A DNA stretch of 64,000 nt from Oceanobacillus timonensis (lineage in GTDB: Bacteria; Bacillota; Bacilli; Bacillales; Amphibacillaceae), in the NCBI RefSeq assembly GCF_900166635.1, contig NZ_LT800497.1:3458344-3522343 (forward strand). Reading direction: 5' to 3'. Under the pieces are notes generated by a model, which ran no database searches, had not been told where the DNA came from, and saw only the letters and a list, made by a program, of their open reading frames with translations. Positions 16,034-25,226 of the stretch are shown here, piece by piece (the first letter of the stretch is position 1; every line of letters starts with the position of its first letter). A program made the position numbers and the translations under genes.

Positions 16034-16075
16034 AAAAACGCCAAAAAGCGTTAAATATCACTTTATGGCGTTTTC
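16034..16075. terminator. Terminator of the OYE-like gene
   Basis: AAAAACGCCA pairs with TGGCGTTTT across a 22-base loop, just downstream of the minus-strand stop. Confidence 0.7.
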
Positions 16076-16093
16076 CCCATTCCTTTAAAAGAA

Positions 16094-17227
16094 TTACTTC
16101 TCATCCGTTCTTGGTAATGGATAGAAACCATCATTAAATTGTTCCCATAAATCAGGCGGTAAATCATGATGATCTTCTCTATCAGGATCAAATTCTGACA
16201 TAATTTCTTCTTCTTTACCATTTTGAATTTTATTAACGAAATGATGATCTAATAAAATTTCCCTGCCTAAGGCTAATAATTCAATATTATTTGATTCTAT
16301 AGCTTCTAGTGCTTGTTCAGCCGTAAAAATGGAACCAATACCAATTAACGGCATACGCCCATCTATCCACTGATGCAGTAATTGAATTCTTTCTTCCCCT
16401 TGATATTTACCTTCACGCGTTTTAGCGTGTATATCCATTAAGGAAACATGTAAATAATCAAGCGGTTTTTCAATTAAGTTTTTCACTAATTCCTCCGTGA
16501 TTTCCATACTTATACCCGGAGTTTCTGCTTCTTCGGGTGAAAATCTATAACCAACAATAAATCCCTCTGCTGCATAAGCTTTAACTGTATCAACAACCTC
16601 ATCTACCACTTTCATTGGGAATTTCAATCTATTTTCTCCCCACTCATCGTCACGACGATTATAATATGGTGAAACAAATTGATGGATTAAATAATGATTT
16701 GCGCCATGGATTTCCACGCCATCAAACCCTGCTTCAATAACTCTGCGTGTCGATTCCCCAAATGCTGCAATGGTTTGTTCTATTTCGTCATGCGTAATTG
16801 TTCGAGCATCATGCTCCCCTTTTTCATCGAAACTTTGCAAAGTAACAGGGCTTGGAGCAGCTACATCTCCGTTCGGTGTTAAATACGGCAGTGATTGTGC
16901 CCCGCCATGATGTATCTGCACAATAGCTTTTGCTCCATTTTTCTTCATCGCTTTAGCTAACCGCTTCAAACCATCCAGATCCGAATCATGCGCAACGGAA
17001 GGTTGGCCCGGAAATGCTTTTCCTAAATCAGTCACATTACTGGCTGCAGAAATTGCCAATCCTACATCTTTCGAACGTTGCTCCATATAATTAATTTCCA
17101 CATCAGAAATGGTTCCATCATCGTGTGAAGATACGTGTGTGAGTGGCGCCAAGACAAATCTATTTCTCAATTCTACCTTGTTAGGTAATGTTACTTTTTC
17201 AAATAACGGTTCAAACTTTTCATCCAT
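16094..17227 (-). CDS. NADH:flavin oxidoreductase, Old Yellow Enzyme family
   Basis: A 377-residue FMN TIM-barrel protein. It opens with LFEKVTLPNKVELRNRFVLAPLTH, and contains VQIHHGGAQS (FMN contact), GFDGVEIHGANHYLIHQFVSP near residues 170-190 with the paired catalytic His/Asn, and a DDEWG motif after it. The family reduces activated alkenes such as enones and maleimides with NAD(P)H, fitting the electrophile-handling theme of this region. The start at 17227 follows AGGAGGCATTATAGCA. In-frame upstream ATGs would add a non-homologous extension. Confidence 0.88.
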   Translation of the reverse strand: MDEKFEPLFEKVTLPNKVELRNRFVLAPLTHVSSHDDGTISDVEINYMEQRSKDVGLAISAASNVTDLGKAFPGQPSVAHDSDLDGLKRLAKAMKKNGAKAIVQIHHGGAQSLPYLTPNGDVAAPSPVTLQSFDEKGEHDARTITHDEIEQTIAAFGESTRRVIEAGFDGVEIHGANHYLIHQFVSPYYNRRDDEWGENRLKFPMKVVDEVVDTVKAYAAEGFIVGYRFSPEEAETPGISMEITEELVKNLIEKPLDYLHVSLMDIHAKTREGKYQGEERIQLLHQWIDGRMPLIGIGSIFTAEQALEAIESNNIELLALGREILLDHHFVNKIQNGKEEEIMSEFDPDREDHHDLPPDLWEQFNDGFYPLPRTDEK

Positions 17228-17456
17228 TGCTATAATGCCTCCTGTAATACGAAACTTCATTGCTAGATATTTTACTTCATCAATTATTCGGGAAATAACG
17301 AAATGATAAGCAAAAAAAGCAACCTGCCTATCTTTTTTATACGTAAGACAATGTCTAACGTCAATAGATCCATTGTCCATGTTCTTAGATTCTAAAGGTT
17401 CCAGCTTGTTATGTTAGCTAGAACATGAAAAAACTCTATTAGATTCTATGGCATAC

Positions 17457-17485
17457 ATGTTATTCGATAATTTCCGATATGTCAA
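17457..17485 (-). promoter_or_regulatory. Probable promoter of the OYE-like gene
   Basis: On the minus strand, TTGACA (17480-17485) - 17 bases - TAACAT (17457-17462). The -35 is consensus and the -10 moderate. The rest of 17228-17605 shows no gene. Confidence 0.5.
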
Positions 17486-17605
17486 CTTACATCCTAAAAT
17501 TACTTCAATATGGAAAATAAGCCCTTTATCTGATTCTATTTATTGTTTCATAAAAATATATTATTGCACTAAACTGTTATCCGTACTCGTTTGTGCTCCC
17601 ACACG

Positions 17606-17646
17606 AAAAAAGCACTCATTTACCATAATCGGAATGAGTGCTTTTT
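17606..17646 (-). terminator. Terminator of the tRNA operon
   Basis: AAAAAAGCACTCAT pairs with ATGAGTGCTTTTT. It is the first strong terminator downstream of the minus-strand tRNA array. Confidence 0.8.
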
Positions 17647-17693
17647 AAATCCCAAGAGCTACCAACCCTTGATATAATCGGCTTTACATTTGA

Positions 17694-17777
17694 TGCGGTC
17701 GGTGGGAGTCGAACCCACACGGGTTATTCACCCACCAGGCCCTCAACCTGACGCGTCTGCCTTTCCGCCACGACCGC
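17694..17777 (-). tRNA. tRNA-Leu (anticodon GAG)
   Basis: The acceptor stem GCGGTCG pairs with CGACCGC. The anticodon loop TTGAGGG gives GAG; a long variable arm and the GGTTCGACTCC T-arm are present. CCA is not encoded. Confidence 0.96.
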
Positions 17778-17790
17778 AAAGAATATAATA

Positions 17791-17876
17791 TGGTGCGGAT
17801 GAAGGGACTCGAACCCCCACGTCCAACGGACACTAGAGCCTGATTCTAGCGCGTCTGCCAATTCCGCCACATCCGC
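17791..17876 (-). tRNA. tRNA-Leu (anticodon CAG)
   Basis: The acceptor stem GCGGATG pairs with CATCCGC, the anticodon loop ATCAGGC gives CAG, the long variable arm is present and CCA is encoded. Confidence 0.96.
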
Positions 17877-17886
17877 AAAATAAAAA

Positions 17887-17962
17887 TGGTGAGCCATGAA
17901 GGATTCGAACCTTCGACCCTCTGATTAAAAGTCAGATGCTCTGCCGACTGAGCTAATGGCTC
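17887..17962 (-). tRNA. tRNA-Lys (anticodon TTT)
   Basis: The acceptor stem GAGCCAT pairs with ATGGCTC, the anticodon loop CTTTTAA gives TTT, and CCA is encoded. Confidence 0.97.
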
Positions 17963-18053
17963 CTCTGTGATAAATGACTATTTATAGTCTCTATCAATAA
18001 AAAAATACTATTATCAGTAATAGTATCAGCATGTACTCTTTCTAAAAATAAAA

Positions 18054-18128
18054 TGGCTGGGCCACCAGGATTCGAACCTGGGGTACACGGGATCAAAACC
18101 CGATGCCTTACCGCTTGGCTATGGCCCA
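18054..18128 (-). tRNA. tRNA-Gln (anticodon TTG)
   Basis: TGGGCCA at the 5' end pairs with TGGCCCA. The anticodon stem CGGGT/ATCCCG holds TTTTGAT, giving TTG. CCA is encoded. Confidence 0.97.
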
Positions 18129-18135
18129 ACTATAA

Positions 18136-18212
18136 TGGCGGTCCGGACGGGACTCGAACCCGCGACCTCCTGCGTGACAGGCAGGCATTCTAACCAGCTG
18201 AACTACCGGACC
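18136..18212 (-). tRNA. tRNA-Asp (anticodon GTC)
   Basis: The acceptor stem GGTCCGG pairs with CCGGACC, the anticodon loop TGTCACG gives GTC, and CCA is encoded. Confidence 0.97.
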
Positions 18213-18240
18213 AATTGTTTATTTTGAATTTTTAAAAAGA

Positions 18241-18312
18241 TGACCCGTACGGGATTCGAACCCGTGTTACCGCCGTGAAAGGGCGGTGTCTTAACCACTT
18301 GACCAACGGGCC
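18241..18312 (-). tRNA. tRNA-Glu (anticodon TTC)
   Basis: The acceptor stem GGCCCGT pairs with ACGGGTC with one G-U, and the anticodon loop CTTTCAC gives TTC. CCA is not encoded. Confidence 0.96.
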
Positions 18313-18328
18313 ATTATAAAAATGAAAA

Positions 18329-18419
18329 TGGCGGAGAAGGAGGGATTTGAACCCTCGCGCCGCTTACACGGCCTACACCCTTAGCAGGGGCGCCTCTTCA
18401 GCCACTTGAGTACTTCTCC
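18329..18419 (-). tRNA. tRNA-Ser (anticodon GCT)
   Basis: The acceptor stem GGAGAAG pairs with CTTCTCC, a class II long variable arm is present, the anticodon loop CTGCTAA gives GCT, and CCA is encoded. Confidence 0.97.
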
Positions 18420-18424
18420 AATAA

Positions 18425-18499
18425 TGGCTCCACAGGTAGGATTCGAACCTACGACCGATCGGTTAACAGCCGATTGCTCTACCACTGAGCTACTGTGGA
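18425..18499 (-). tRNA. tRNA-Asn (anticodon GTT)
   Basis: The acceptor stem TCCACAG pairs with CTGTGGA, the anticodon loop CTGTTAA gives GTT, and CCA is encoded. It is the promoter-proximal gene of the array. Confidence 0.97.
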
Positions 18500-18556
18500 A
18501 TGTAAAGTAAACAGGTACTTGCTATGTAAAATCCTTATTACGCAACAACAAGAAAT

Positions 18557-18585
18557 ATCATACAATATATCCTGTTTTTTGTCAA
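18557..18585 (-). promoter_or_regulatory. Promoter of the eight-gene tRNA operon
   Basis: On the minus strand, TTGACA (18580-18585), a 17-base spacer and TATGAT (18557-18562) form a near-consensus sigma-A promoter about 60 bases upstream of tRNA-Asn. Confidence 0.8.
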
Positions 18586-18758
18586 CAAAAGGTCTTAAAT
18601 TTCTTAAAAACTTTTTTCAGCTTCGAAATAAGTACATACATTCCAAGCAATTTGACAATAACTGTGATGCACAATTGCTTACAAGACAAAGTGTCATCTC
18701 ATGTCAGCTTAATTAATTTACCACGTATCATATGTATTCGTCAATACCTATTTCAAAA

Positions 18759-18995
18759 TTAAACCCGAATTAATTTTCCCCTGCATTTTCCGCATCGAAA
18801 TCTGGAAACATCTACTTTTCGAATTCGTTTATAAATCATTTTACATTTCTCACATTCATATGTATACCGGTAACGATTCTGCTGAGAAGGCAGCTGTTTG
18901 CAGTGTCGGGGAGATCCTGTTTTGGCAAGCAGCTCTCTAAATGCTTTATCCCGATGCTGGTATCCTTTTCCTTCAATATGCAAGTGATAATGACA
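18759..18995 (-). pseudogene. sprT: C-terminal half of an interrupted sprT gene
   Basis: Reading from 18995 the minus strand encodes CHYHLHIEGKGYQHRDKAF, continues through the zinc-ribbon-like YECEKCKMIYKR and FRCGKCRGKL, and stops at 18759. This is the C-terminal half of an SprT (YdcK) protein, whose normal core motif is HELCHYHLHIEG. The N-terminal half ends with KHEL at 33820-34035. The two halves join in frame if 18996-33819 is removed. Next to it lies the tRNA operon, the same neighbourhood as ydcK in B. subtilis. An internal ATG at 18983 could give a 74-residue peptide without the catalytic motif. Confidence 0.9.
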
Positions 18996-19038
18996 CTTAT
19001 ATGATATATTTTGGTTTTAACCCTATTTGTGGTTTTTA
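18996..19038 (+). repeat. Left terminal inverted repeat of the island
   Basis: Contains TATTTTGGTTTTAACCC and TTGTGGTTTTTAC. The reverse complement matches 33716-33753 over about 38 bases with several mismatches (ACCACAAAnnnnGTTAAAACCAAA shared), consistent with recombinase arm or core sites. Confidence 0.65.
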
Positions 19039-19127
19039 CTATTTATATATATTAATTACTCAATGTTTCGACAAGATATCACCTCTTTTTCATGGTTTTA
19101 ATGGAGGCGTTTTGATATAATTATTAT

Positions 19128-19145
19128 TATTCAAATAGTTGAATA
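19128..19145. promoter_or_regulatory. Palindrome upstream of the recombinase operon
   Basis: TATTCAA-ATAG-TTGAATA is a perfect dyad between a TATAAT box at 19115-19120 and the first recombinase start, so it could be an operator. No regulator is identified. Confidence 0.4.
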
Positions 19146-19164
19146 TTTATATAGGGGGGTGTTT

Positions 19165-20337
19165 GTGATACATACTAGATTTGGTCTTAGGTCTTCCATT
19201 ACCACTTTAAGGACAAATCAGAAAGTAAAGCAGTGTCATATAGTTATTATTAACGAAACGGGTTTGTATAAGGTACACCCTGTTTCTAACTTCCTGTATG
19301 AAAAGAAAGGCTCTAAATACAACACCTTAAAAACCAAGGGGCAAACAGTAGTTAGGTTTCTGAATTGGTTTGTTGAAAACCATTTTACTTTTGGAGAACT
19401 TGAAGCAAGATTATCCACACTTAACATTAATAAAGTGGAGTACTATATCAACTGGTTGCTTTCAGAGGGAAAATCAAAAACTACTATATTAAATAATCAA
19501 CTTACACTTAAAGAGTTTATTGGATTTCTTATTAGAAACGGAATAATTATTAATAAAGAAACTATTCAAGAATACAATGAAAGACTTTGTAATAAGATCA
19601 GTTCCTTCTTCCAGTTATATAGGAGACCTAATCCTAGACAAACAGAGTTAGTCCATGAATTGAATTTAAACTACATAATTAGTTTTATCAGGTTAGCGAT
19701 AAAACACACAACCCCAATAGCATTAGGTGTGTACCTTCAATTTTTTGGAGGGCTTAGGAGGGGTGATTGTGTAAACCTAACCAGAAGTAGTGTAAAGACA
19801 AAAGGTTCATATGGTGAATTTGGGTTAGAACTTGATATCCGAGAAAGGAATTTGAGAACTGACTTGAAGGATTTTGACGGAACAGACGGGGTTAAAAGAC
19901 CAAGAATACAGGTGGTGTTTGCTAATAGATTACTACCTTTAATATATGAGCAGCACTCAAAGACATATGACGATATAACAGGTCAGGATGCTTTATTTGT
20001 GGATAAGAATGGTTTTCCTATGAGTGGACGTACATATCAACAACAATTTAATAGACTGAAAAAGAAATTCATAGAAAAGTTATTACAAAGCGAAAACCTA
20101 GAGACAAGTAGTTATGGGTTTTACTTAAACAATAGGAGATGGAGTACTCATATTGGACGTGGCACTTTCTCCAATTGGATCGCTGAAAGTACTGGTAATC
20201 CACTAGATGTGGCAATTGCACGGGGAGATAGCAATATTGAGTCTTCTTTATCTTATATGGAGCAAAGTGAAACCTTCTTGAATGGGGTAAATGAAGTGTT
20301 AAATAAAATGTATGAAAATGCTTGGGAATATGATTAA
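19165..20337 (+). CDS. Tyrosine recombinase GinA-like (first of three)
   Basis: A protein of about 390 residues with a phage-integrase-type C-terminal domain. Box I GLRRGDCVNL holds the first catalytic Arg near residue 197, THIGRGTFSNW (about 326-336) supplies the His-x-x-Arg element, and SSLSYMEQSE near 362 supplies the nucleophilic Tyr. The N-terminal SAM-like core-binding region spans about residues 30-130. The start is GTG 19165, or GTG 19159 two codons upstream, behind AGGGGGG. It leads a four-gene operon with short gaps. It probably acts with its two neighbours to integrate and excise the island. Confidence 0.85.
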   Translation: MIHTRFGLRSSITTLRTNQKVKQCHIVIINETGLYKVHPVSNFLYEKKGSKYNTLKTKGQTVVRFLNWFVENHFTFGELEARLSTLNINKVEYYINWLLSEGKSKTTILNNQLTLKEFIGFLIRNGIIINKETIQEYNERLCNKISSFFQLYRRPNPRQTELVHELNLNYIISFIRLAIKHTTPIALGVYLQFFGGLRRGDCVNLTRSSVKTKGSYGEFGLELDIRERNLRTDLKDFDGTDGVKRPRIQVVFANRLLPLIYEQHSKTYDDITGQDALFVDKNGFPMSGRTYQQQFNRLKKKFIEKLLQSENLETSSYGFYLNNRRWSTHIGRGTFSNWIAESTGNPLDVAIARGDSNIESSLSYMEQSETFLNGVNEVLNKMYENAWEYD

Positions 20338-20349
20338 GGGGCGTTATAC

Positions 20350-22689
20350 ATGATTTGGACACAGGAACAACTTAATATGAAAATAAAAGAATTAGAAAAC
20401 GGAAATAAACCTTTAAGTACTATGGAAGTTAGTAAATTATTAAGCATATCAACTAAAACAGCAATTGATTATTTAAAACCCGCAAATGTAATTAGGGTCA
20501 CTAAAGAAAAAAATAACTATTACTGGGATAGAGAGAATGTCCTGAATTATATTACCAAACATGAAAACTACCATTACCTATTGAAAGACTCACCTGAATA
20601 TGTTAGTTCTAAAGAATTAGAAGAGCAGTTTGGGGCTATATTAACTATTAGCCAAATTCAACATATCCTGAAGAAAAACAAAGATACTAGGATCTCTATG
20701 GCAGGTTTGGTTTATAAAATAAAATATCGTAGAGATAAAATTGAGGAGGAAATTACCACCGTTAAGCCTATAAATAATGAAAGAACTTTTACAACATTAA
20801 ACGGAACAACATTAACCTTGAATAATGTAATGCATAACAAGGACTACATCCTGTATATGAATATAGTCAGAGAGTTAGGTTGTCCTAAGTGGTACGTTAA
20901 GCACCTTATTAAATATAAACAACTACCTAATTCAGCAGACTTCTCAACTACAGATAGTTCTAACTCCCATACTTATGTCCATATTAACGACTATCCTATT
21001 TTACTAGATTTGCACACCAAAAAAGTAGTGTTTGGCGATAGAAACTCCCTCTCTGATTTCAGTGAGGAAAAAGAGCCTATTGATCGTTTTAACAATATGC
21101 TAGGGAATTACAGTTTTGAAGACGACTTTCCAACTACCCACAACCTGTATTACGACTTTGTTAGTGACTACATTGCCAATACAAGAACTCTATATGTGTA
21201 CAATTATGTTACAAGTTTGTCTAGAACATATATGAACATTAAACCCTTACTGACAAAAGAGATATTTCTGTACAGCAATAAGGAACTTGAAATGCTATTT
21301 TTAAATGAATCGTTACTGAAAAAGTCTAAGGAAGTGTTGGGAAAGTTTTTGAAATTCATTAAGACAAAAACGGAAACCAATTACTCCACTGTTCCAGTAG
21401 TTAGAACTAGAGTAAACCAAAAAAATAAAACTGAAACATATTCTAGAGAAGAATTTTACAATATGTATCGACAAGTGAATGATATAAATAGGCATCTTGA
21501 AAAAGCCATTAACAGTCAAACCTATTGCCAAGATTGGTTTTTACTAATAATGACATTTAGTAATGCATGGAGATTTCCAGACATCATTAAAATACCAAGC
21601 CCAAACCTAAACTTACTTAATACTCAACATTTAAGTTTCAACTGGTTTAAGAAAAATATATTGCCACCCGAGAAAAGCATAAGGTTGATTAACGACTTAC
21701 AGAAGAATAACCGTTTCATCATAAATAAAACCAATGCATTAAATGAGTTATTTGTTCCTACTGACATGACTGTAACATTTGCAACAGCAATATCGTTGTT
21801 GGAATTGTTTAGGAAAGAAAGAGATTATGATACAGACACTCTATTCCCTAACTATATAAAACCTTCAAAAGATGTGAATTATTTTAATTACATGTTTGAA
21901 GGGGATGTGCCTTCATTTTCTTTTAAAAAGACAACTAAATCTTTATTAACATATAGTTATGTCACAGCAAGAAATATGGACAAACATGCAGGTGCTGCCA
22001 ATGCTATTTCCACAAGATTACGTGGTCACAAAAATGTTGACACTATACAGCACTATGTGCTACCTACAGGTGACGATTTCGATGATATTTTCAGACATTT
22101 GTACCGAAGAGGACATTTTGGCTATCTGTATTCTTTAATGGTGGATTTATCCATAAAACAAGGTGAAAAGGAATTGAGTTTGGAAGAAAAAACTGAATCA
22201 ATTGAGGAACTTATCAAAGTATTTTCACCAAAGGACTTAGAGAATTCTAGTGCTTTTTACTTTGAGCAAAGAAAAAAACTACTAAGTGTTTCACAACAAG
22301 TCATTCAACTCTCAAAAGAGGAACTAGATCAAAAATTAACAGGTATTCATAACGGGAATATGCCCTCCTACCGATTAGAAGGTCAATGCTTCGTTAGCGG
22401 GGAATGTAATCAACCTGGACGCAACTGTAGTTCTTGTAAGTACTTAATTCCTAAAGTGTCATTTTTGTTAAGTGCAAAGAACGAAATTGATGACTTAATT
22501 GAGGATTTAAGGATTACTGAGAAACAAAATTACAATAGACGAATGAAATTGACTTATCTTATTTTAAGTTTGTTAGCTGTTGTAAATCAATCAGTTAAAA
22601 CATTTGGCAAGGAATATGCTAATGAATATTTTGACTTCGGTGACTTAAAAATGAGATTGTCTTCTGTACAAACTAAAATGTTGGAGTGA
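20350..22689 (+). CDS. Tyrosine recombinase GinB-like, large (second of three)
   Basis: A 779-residue protein. Early residues resemble DNA-binding modules: STMEVSKLLSISTKTAIDYL near 18-37 looks like an excisionase-type HTH. The catalytic domain lies in the middle, with NAWRFPDIIKIP (Arg near 405), TRLRGHKNVDTIQHYV (R-GH-Y near 555-571). A four-cysteine module CFVSGECNQPGRNCSSC (about 678-695) follows and could bind zinc. Length and organisation match the large middle recombinase of GInt/Tn554 systems. It starts 12 bases after the first gene with AAGGGGCG ahead of ATG. Confidence 0.85.
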   Translation: MIWTQEQLNMKIKELENGNKPLSTMEVSKLLSISTKTAIDYLKPANVIRVTKEKNNYYWDRENVLNYITKHENYHYLLKDSPEYVSSKELEEQFGAILTISQIQHILKKNKDTRISMAGLVYKIKYRRDKIEEEITTVKPINNERTFTTLNGTTLTLNNVMHNKDYILYMNIVRELGCPKWYVKHLIKYKQLPNSADFSTTDSSNSHTYVHINDYPILLDLHTKKVVFGDRNSLSDFSEEKEPIDRFNNMLGNYSFEDDFPTTHNLYYDFVSDYIANTRTLYVYNYVTSLSRTYMNIKPLLTKEIFLYSNKELEMLFLNESLLKKSKEVLGKFLKFIKTKTETNYSTVPVVRTRVNQKNKTETYSREEFYNMYRQVNDINRHLEKAINSQTYCQDWFLLIMTFSNAWRFPDIIKIPSPNLNLLNTQHLSFNWFKKNILPPEKSIRLINDLQKNNRFIINKTNALNELFVPTDMTVTFATAISLLELFRKERDYDTDTLFPNYIKPSKDVNYFNYMFEGDVPSFSFKKTTKSLLTYSYVTARNMDKHAGAANAISTRLRGHKNVDTIQHYVLPTGDDFDDIFRHLYRRGHFGYLYSLMVDLSIKQGEKELSLEEKTESIEELIKVFSPKDLENSSAFYFEQRKKLLSVSQQVIQLSKEELDQKLTGIHNGNMPSYRLEGQCFVSGECNQPGRNCSSCKYLIPKVSFLLSAKNEIDDLIEDLRITEKQNYNRRMKLTYLILSLLAVVNQSVKTFGKEYANEYFDFGDLKMRLSSVQTKMLE

Positions 22690-22694
22690 TAATA

Positions 22695-24398
22695 ATGGCG
22701 GATGAAGTTCATATATTTGACAACCACACCCTTCATATTGAAAATGACGAGAAGTTTTCGGTAGAAATGACTGACCATTATAAAAAACGTTTTAAATTCT
22801 ACAAAAGAAATGGAATTATTGAAGGGTGTCAGTATAATGATAGAAGTTGGTTCTTATGGACATTGGGAACAAGAGGCACTAGGTTAAGACTATCATTTGA
22901 TTTAGATATATTTTCCAATGTTAATGTCGTCCTAAAATGCTACACTCTACTCTTAATGGATAATGGCCTTACAGTAGGAACTATTGCCCGCAAATTGAAA
23001 ATTATTAAAGAATCTATTTTCAAGACAAACTTGTATAGCGAAGAAAAAGTGGAGGACTTCTATGAGTATGTTTTATTGGAAGTACCTGAGTCCTTTAAGT
23101 ATAGCCATATCACCTATAATATAGAGTTTTTTGATTTCTTCATGCCTGAACATGGTGAAAAGTTTATATCTCGTTTAATGGAGAGCGATGTTAAACCCTA
23201 TCAATCAAAAACTAGAGCACTGCCTCCATTTGAAGATATTTTAGCGTTTAGTAATGAACTATATAATTTTTTCTTAAATGAAGAAACTTCCTCTGTCCTG
23301 AAAGAGAAATATCTTCCTATATTTATTTGGTGGCAACTAACTATGTTCATCCCAATGCGACCACATGAGTTTGTGCAGTTACAGAAAAGCGATTTTAAAA
23401 AAGTAAATGGTCAATATCAATTAACAGTTAAGAGAAGCAAACCAAAGTATCCAAATCACATCCCACCCCAAACGGAATTTCACATTACACAAGATATAGG
23501 TGAATTAATAGAGTCATATATTAACTTAAGTGAACATTATTGCACTGTTGATATATCAGCAGAAGAACGTTCCTATTTATTCCCCATGTACATGCGAGCA
23601 AGATACTACACCAAACATAACAAGAAAGTTTCTAAAATAATTTCGCATGGAAAAAATATTCATACTACAACTGACATGTTCAATTCATTGCTGAAATTCT
23701 TTTACAAAGAAGTAATTCAATCCAGTGATATTGAACAATTAAGTGCAAATTCAACTCGGCATTTAGCAATATGCAACATGAGAATGCAAGGCATCGACCC
23801 TCTAACTATTAGCCAAATGGCAGGGCATGCTAGTTTATACACACAAAACCACTATGCTAATCATTTAGAAACTTTTCTAGAAAGTAAAGTAAGATTATTA
23901 AGTGAACAGATAAAAAACAAGCAAATGAAAATTACCGATTTCTATACAAAAGAAGAAGCTGAGAACCTCCCTGTTGTTCAAAACCTTAAAACAGAAAGTG
24001 TTTTAAATAGGACGAATAGAAGTAATTTCCGACAAATTGAGGGTGGATATTGCACAGATTATAAAGGATTTCCTAATAACTGTGTTCCAAATTGCTTATT
24101 ATGCCCGTTTTTCCTATTAGATGTGGGTAACAGGGAAAACACATTAAGACTACTTGACGAGACTTCAGGACGGCTTAATAAGCAATATAAAGATCAACTG
24201 GACACATACTATATTGTTTTCCAAAAACTAATGAGCAACATGAATCAAAACAAGGAACAGCAGAACACACCTATTGATTTAAACGAACAAGTAAACAGCG
24301 TAACAAAATCCATTAATAAGACAATAGAGGACATAGCGAGAACTGAAGCATTAATTATGCAAGAATCAGAAAAGAATCAGGGAAATGAGGAGAATTGA
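22695..24398 (+). CDS. Tyrosine recombinase GinC-like (third of three)
   Basis: A protein of about 567 residues. Catalytic motifs are IPMRPHEFVQL (Arg near 220), STRHLAICNMR (Arg-His near 353) and MAGHASLYTQNHYANH (His near 376, Tyr near 386). The C-terminus has a cysteine cluster, YCTDYKGFPNNCVPNCLLC (about 451-469), like the one in the preceding recombinase. ATG 22695 with TTGGAG eight bases ahead is preferred over GTG 22686. Its reading frame begins just past the stop of the preceding gene, so translation is probably coupled. Confidence 0.85.
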   Translation: MADEVHIFDNHTLHIENDEKFSVEMTDHYKKRFKFYKRNGIIEGCQYNDRSWFLWTLGTRGTRLRLSFDLDIFSNVNVVLKCYTLLLMDNGLTVGTIARKLKIIKESIFKTNLYSEEKVEDFYEYVLLEVPESFKYSHITYNIEFFDFFMPEHGEKFISRLMESDVKPYQSKTRALPPFEDILAFSNELYNFFLNEETSSVLKEKYLPIFIWWQLTMFIPMRPHEFVQLQKSDFKKVNGQYQLTVKRSKPKYPNHIPPQTEFHITQDIGELIESYINLSEHYCTVDISAEERSYLFPMYMRARYYTKHNKKVSKIISHGKNIHTTTDMFNSLLKFFYKEVIQSSDIEQLSANSTRHLAICNMRMQGIDPLTISQMAGHASLYTQNHYANHLETFLESKVRLLSEQIKNKQMKITDFYTKEEAENLPVVQNLKTESVLNRTNRSNFRQIEGGYCTDYKGFPNNCVPNCLLCPFFLLDVGNRENTLRLLDETSGRLNKQYKDQLDTYYIVFQKLMSNMNQNKEQQNTPIDLNEQVNSVTKSINKTIEDIARTEALIMQESEKNQGNEEN

Positions 24399-24399
24399 A

Positions 24400-24984
24400 G
24401 TGGCAAGACCTAAAAAATACACTGATGAAGACTTGCTAGAACTTTTAAGACAAACCCGTAGTGAGATAACCGAAGATTTAACGCCATACCTATTAGAGAA
24501 GCATACAGGGATATCTAAGACGGTATGGCGAACACGTATGGCAAAGGAGATAAAACAGTTAAATCATGCTTTCAATAACCCCTACAACGATTCTAGAGGC
24601 ATCAATCCCCTTCCTTTGGATAACGTATTAACTATTTATGGGAAATACAAAGATAATGAAAAAGTGCTTCTAACAAAATTGAAGTCATATGACATATTTG
24701 TAAATAATATTTTAAAAACAGCTTCTAAAGTGAGAGGGCTTGAGGTAACACTTCAGCAAAAAGAAAGTGCTTCGGAGCAAAGAATTCAAGAACTGGAAGA
24801 AAAGGTGGATGTTCTAAAAGGAGAACGTGATCATTTCGAAAAGGAATATCTAGAAACAATTGGTCAAAGCGCATATAGAGAGCAGTACAGAACAAGAGAA
24901 ACTAAAGAACCACTATCTTTGGAGAAAAAAGAAAATGCGGAGATAGTTGACTTTATCGGTAGAAACAGCGATTTGTTTGACTAG
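24400..24984 (+). CDS. GinD/TnpC-like accessory protein with coiled coil
   Basis: A 194-residue protein at the end of the recombinase operon. The N-terminal region (YTDEDLLELLRQTRSEITEDLTPYLLEKHTGISKTVWRTR) looks like a DNA-binding HTH. Residues about 115-150 (VRGLEVTLQQKE, IQELEEKVDVLKGERDHFEKEYLE) form a predicted coiled coil. Small proteins of this kind follow the recombinases in GInt (GinD) and Tn554 (TnpC) elements, where they are needed for or modulate recombination. Start GTG 24400 sits one base after the recombinase stop with GAGGAG seven bases upstream; ATG 24385 is an alternative. Confidence 0.75.
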   Translation: MARPKKYTDEDLLELLRQTRSEITEDLTPYLLEKHTGISKTVWRTRMAKEIKQLNHAFNNPYNDSRGINPLPLDNVLTIYGKYKDNEKVLLTKLKSYDIFVNNILKTASKVRGLEVTLQQKESASEQRIQELEEKVDVLKGERDHFEKEYLETIGQSAYREQYRTRETKEPLSLEKKENAEIVDFIGRNSDLFD

Positions 24985-25040
24985 TTTAAAGTAAAAAATT
25001 AATACATCCCTATACTCCCTTTCATAGGGAGTTGTAGCTT

Positions 25041-25183
25041 TAAAATAAAGTTTGATCAAAAGCAACCCACAGAAACCCATTTTAGGGCAAATAAAAAGAA
25101 TCCATTTTAAAAAAAGATTGATCAAAATGGATTCTTCTCTTGTGAATTAGTATACATTTTTTATAAAAAAGTTTGATCATTTT
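25041..25183 (+). repeat. Three copies of an AT-rich TTGATCA repeat
   Basis: TAAAATAAAGTTTGATCAAA (25041-25060), TTAAAAAAAGATTGATCAAA (25107-25126) and TTATAAAAAAGTTTGATCAT (25161-25180) are degenerate direct repeats. Related copies occur at 28071 and 28137. A 16-base sequence ACAATCGCGCCCGTTT follows at 25200-25215 and recurs at 30765-30780. Confidence 0.65.
25098..25137. terminator. Hairpin that may terminate the recombinase operon
   Basis: AAGAATCCATTTT pairs with AAAATGGATTCTT around one TTGATCA repeat copy. T-runs are short. A smaller hairpin ACTCCCTTTCATAGGGAGT lies just upstream. Confidence 0.45.
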
Positions 25184-25226
25184 ATAGCTGTGATCTTCTA
25201 CAATCGCGCCCGTTTGTTTAATTCGC

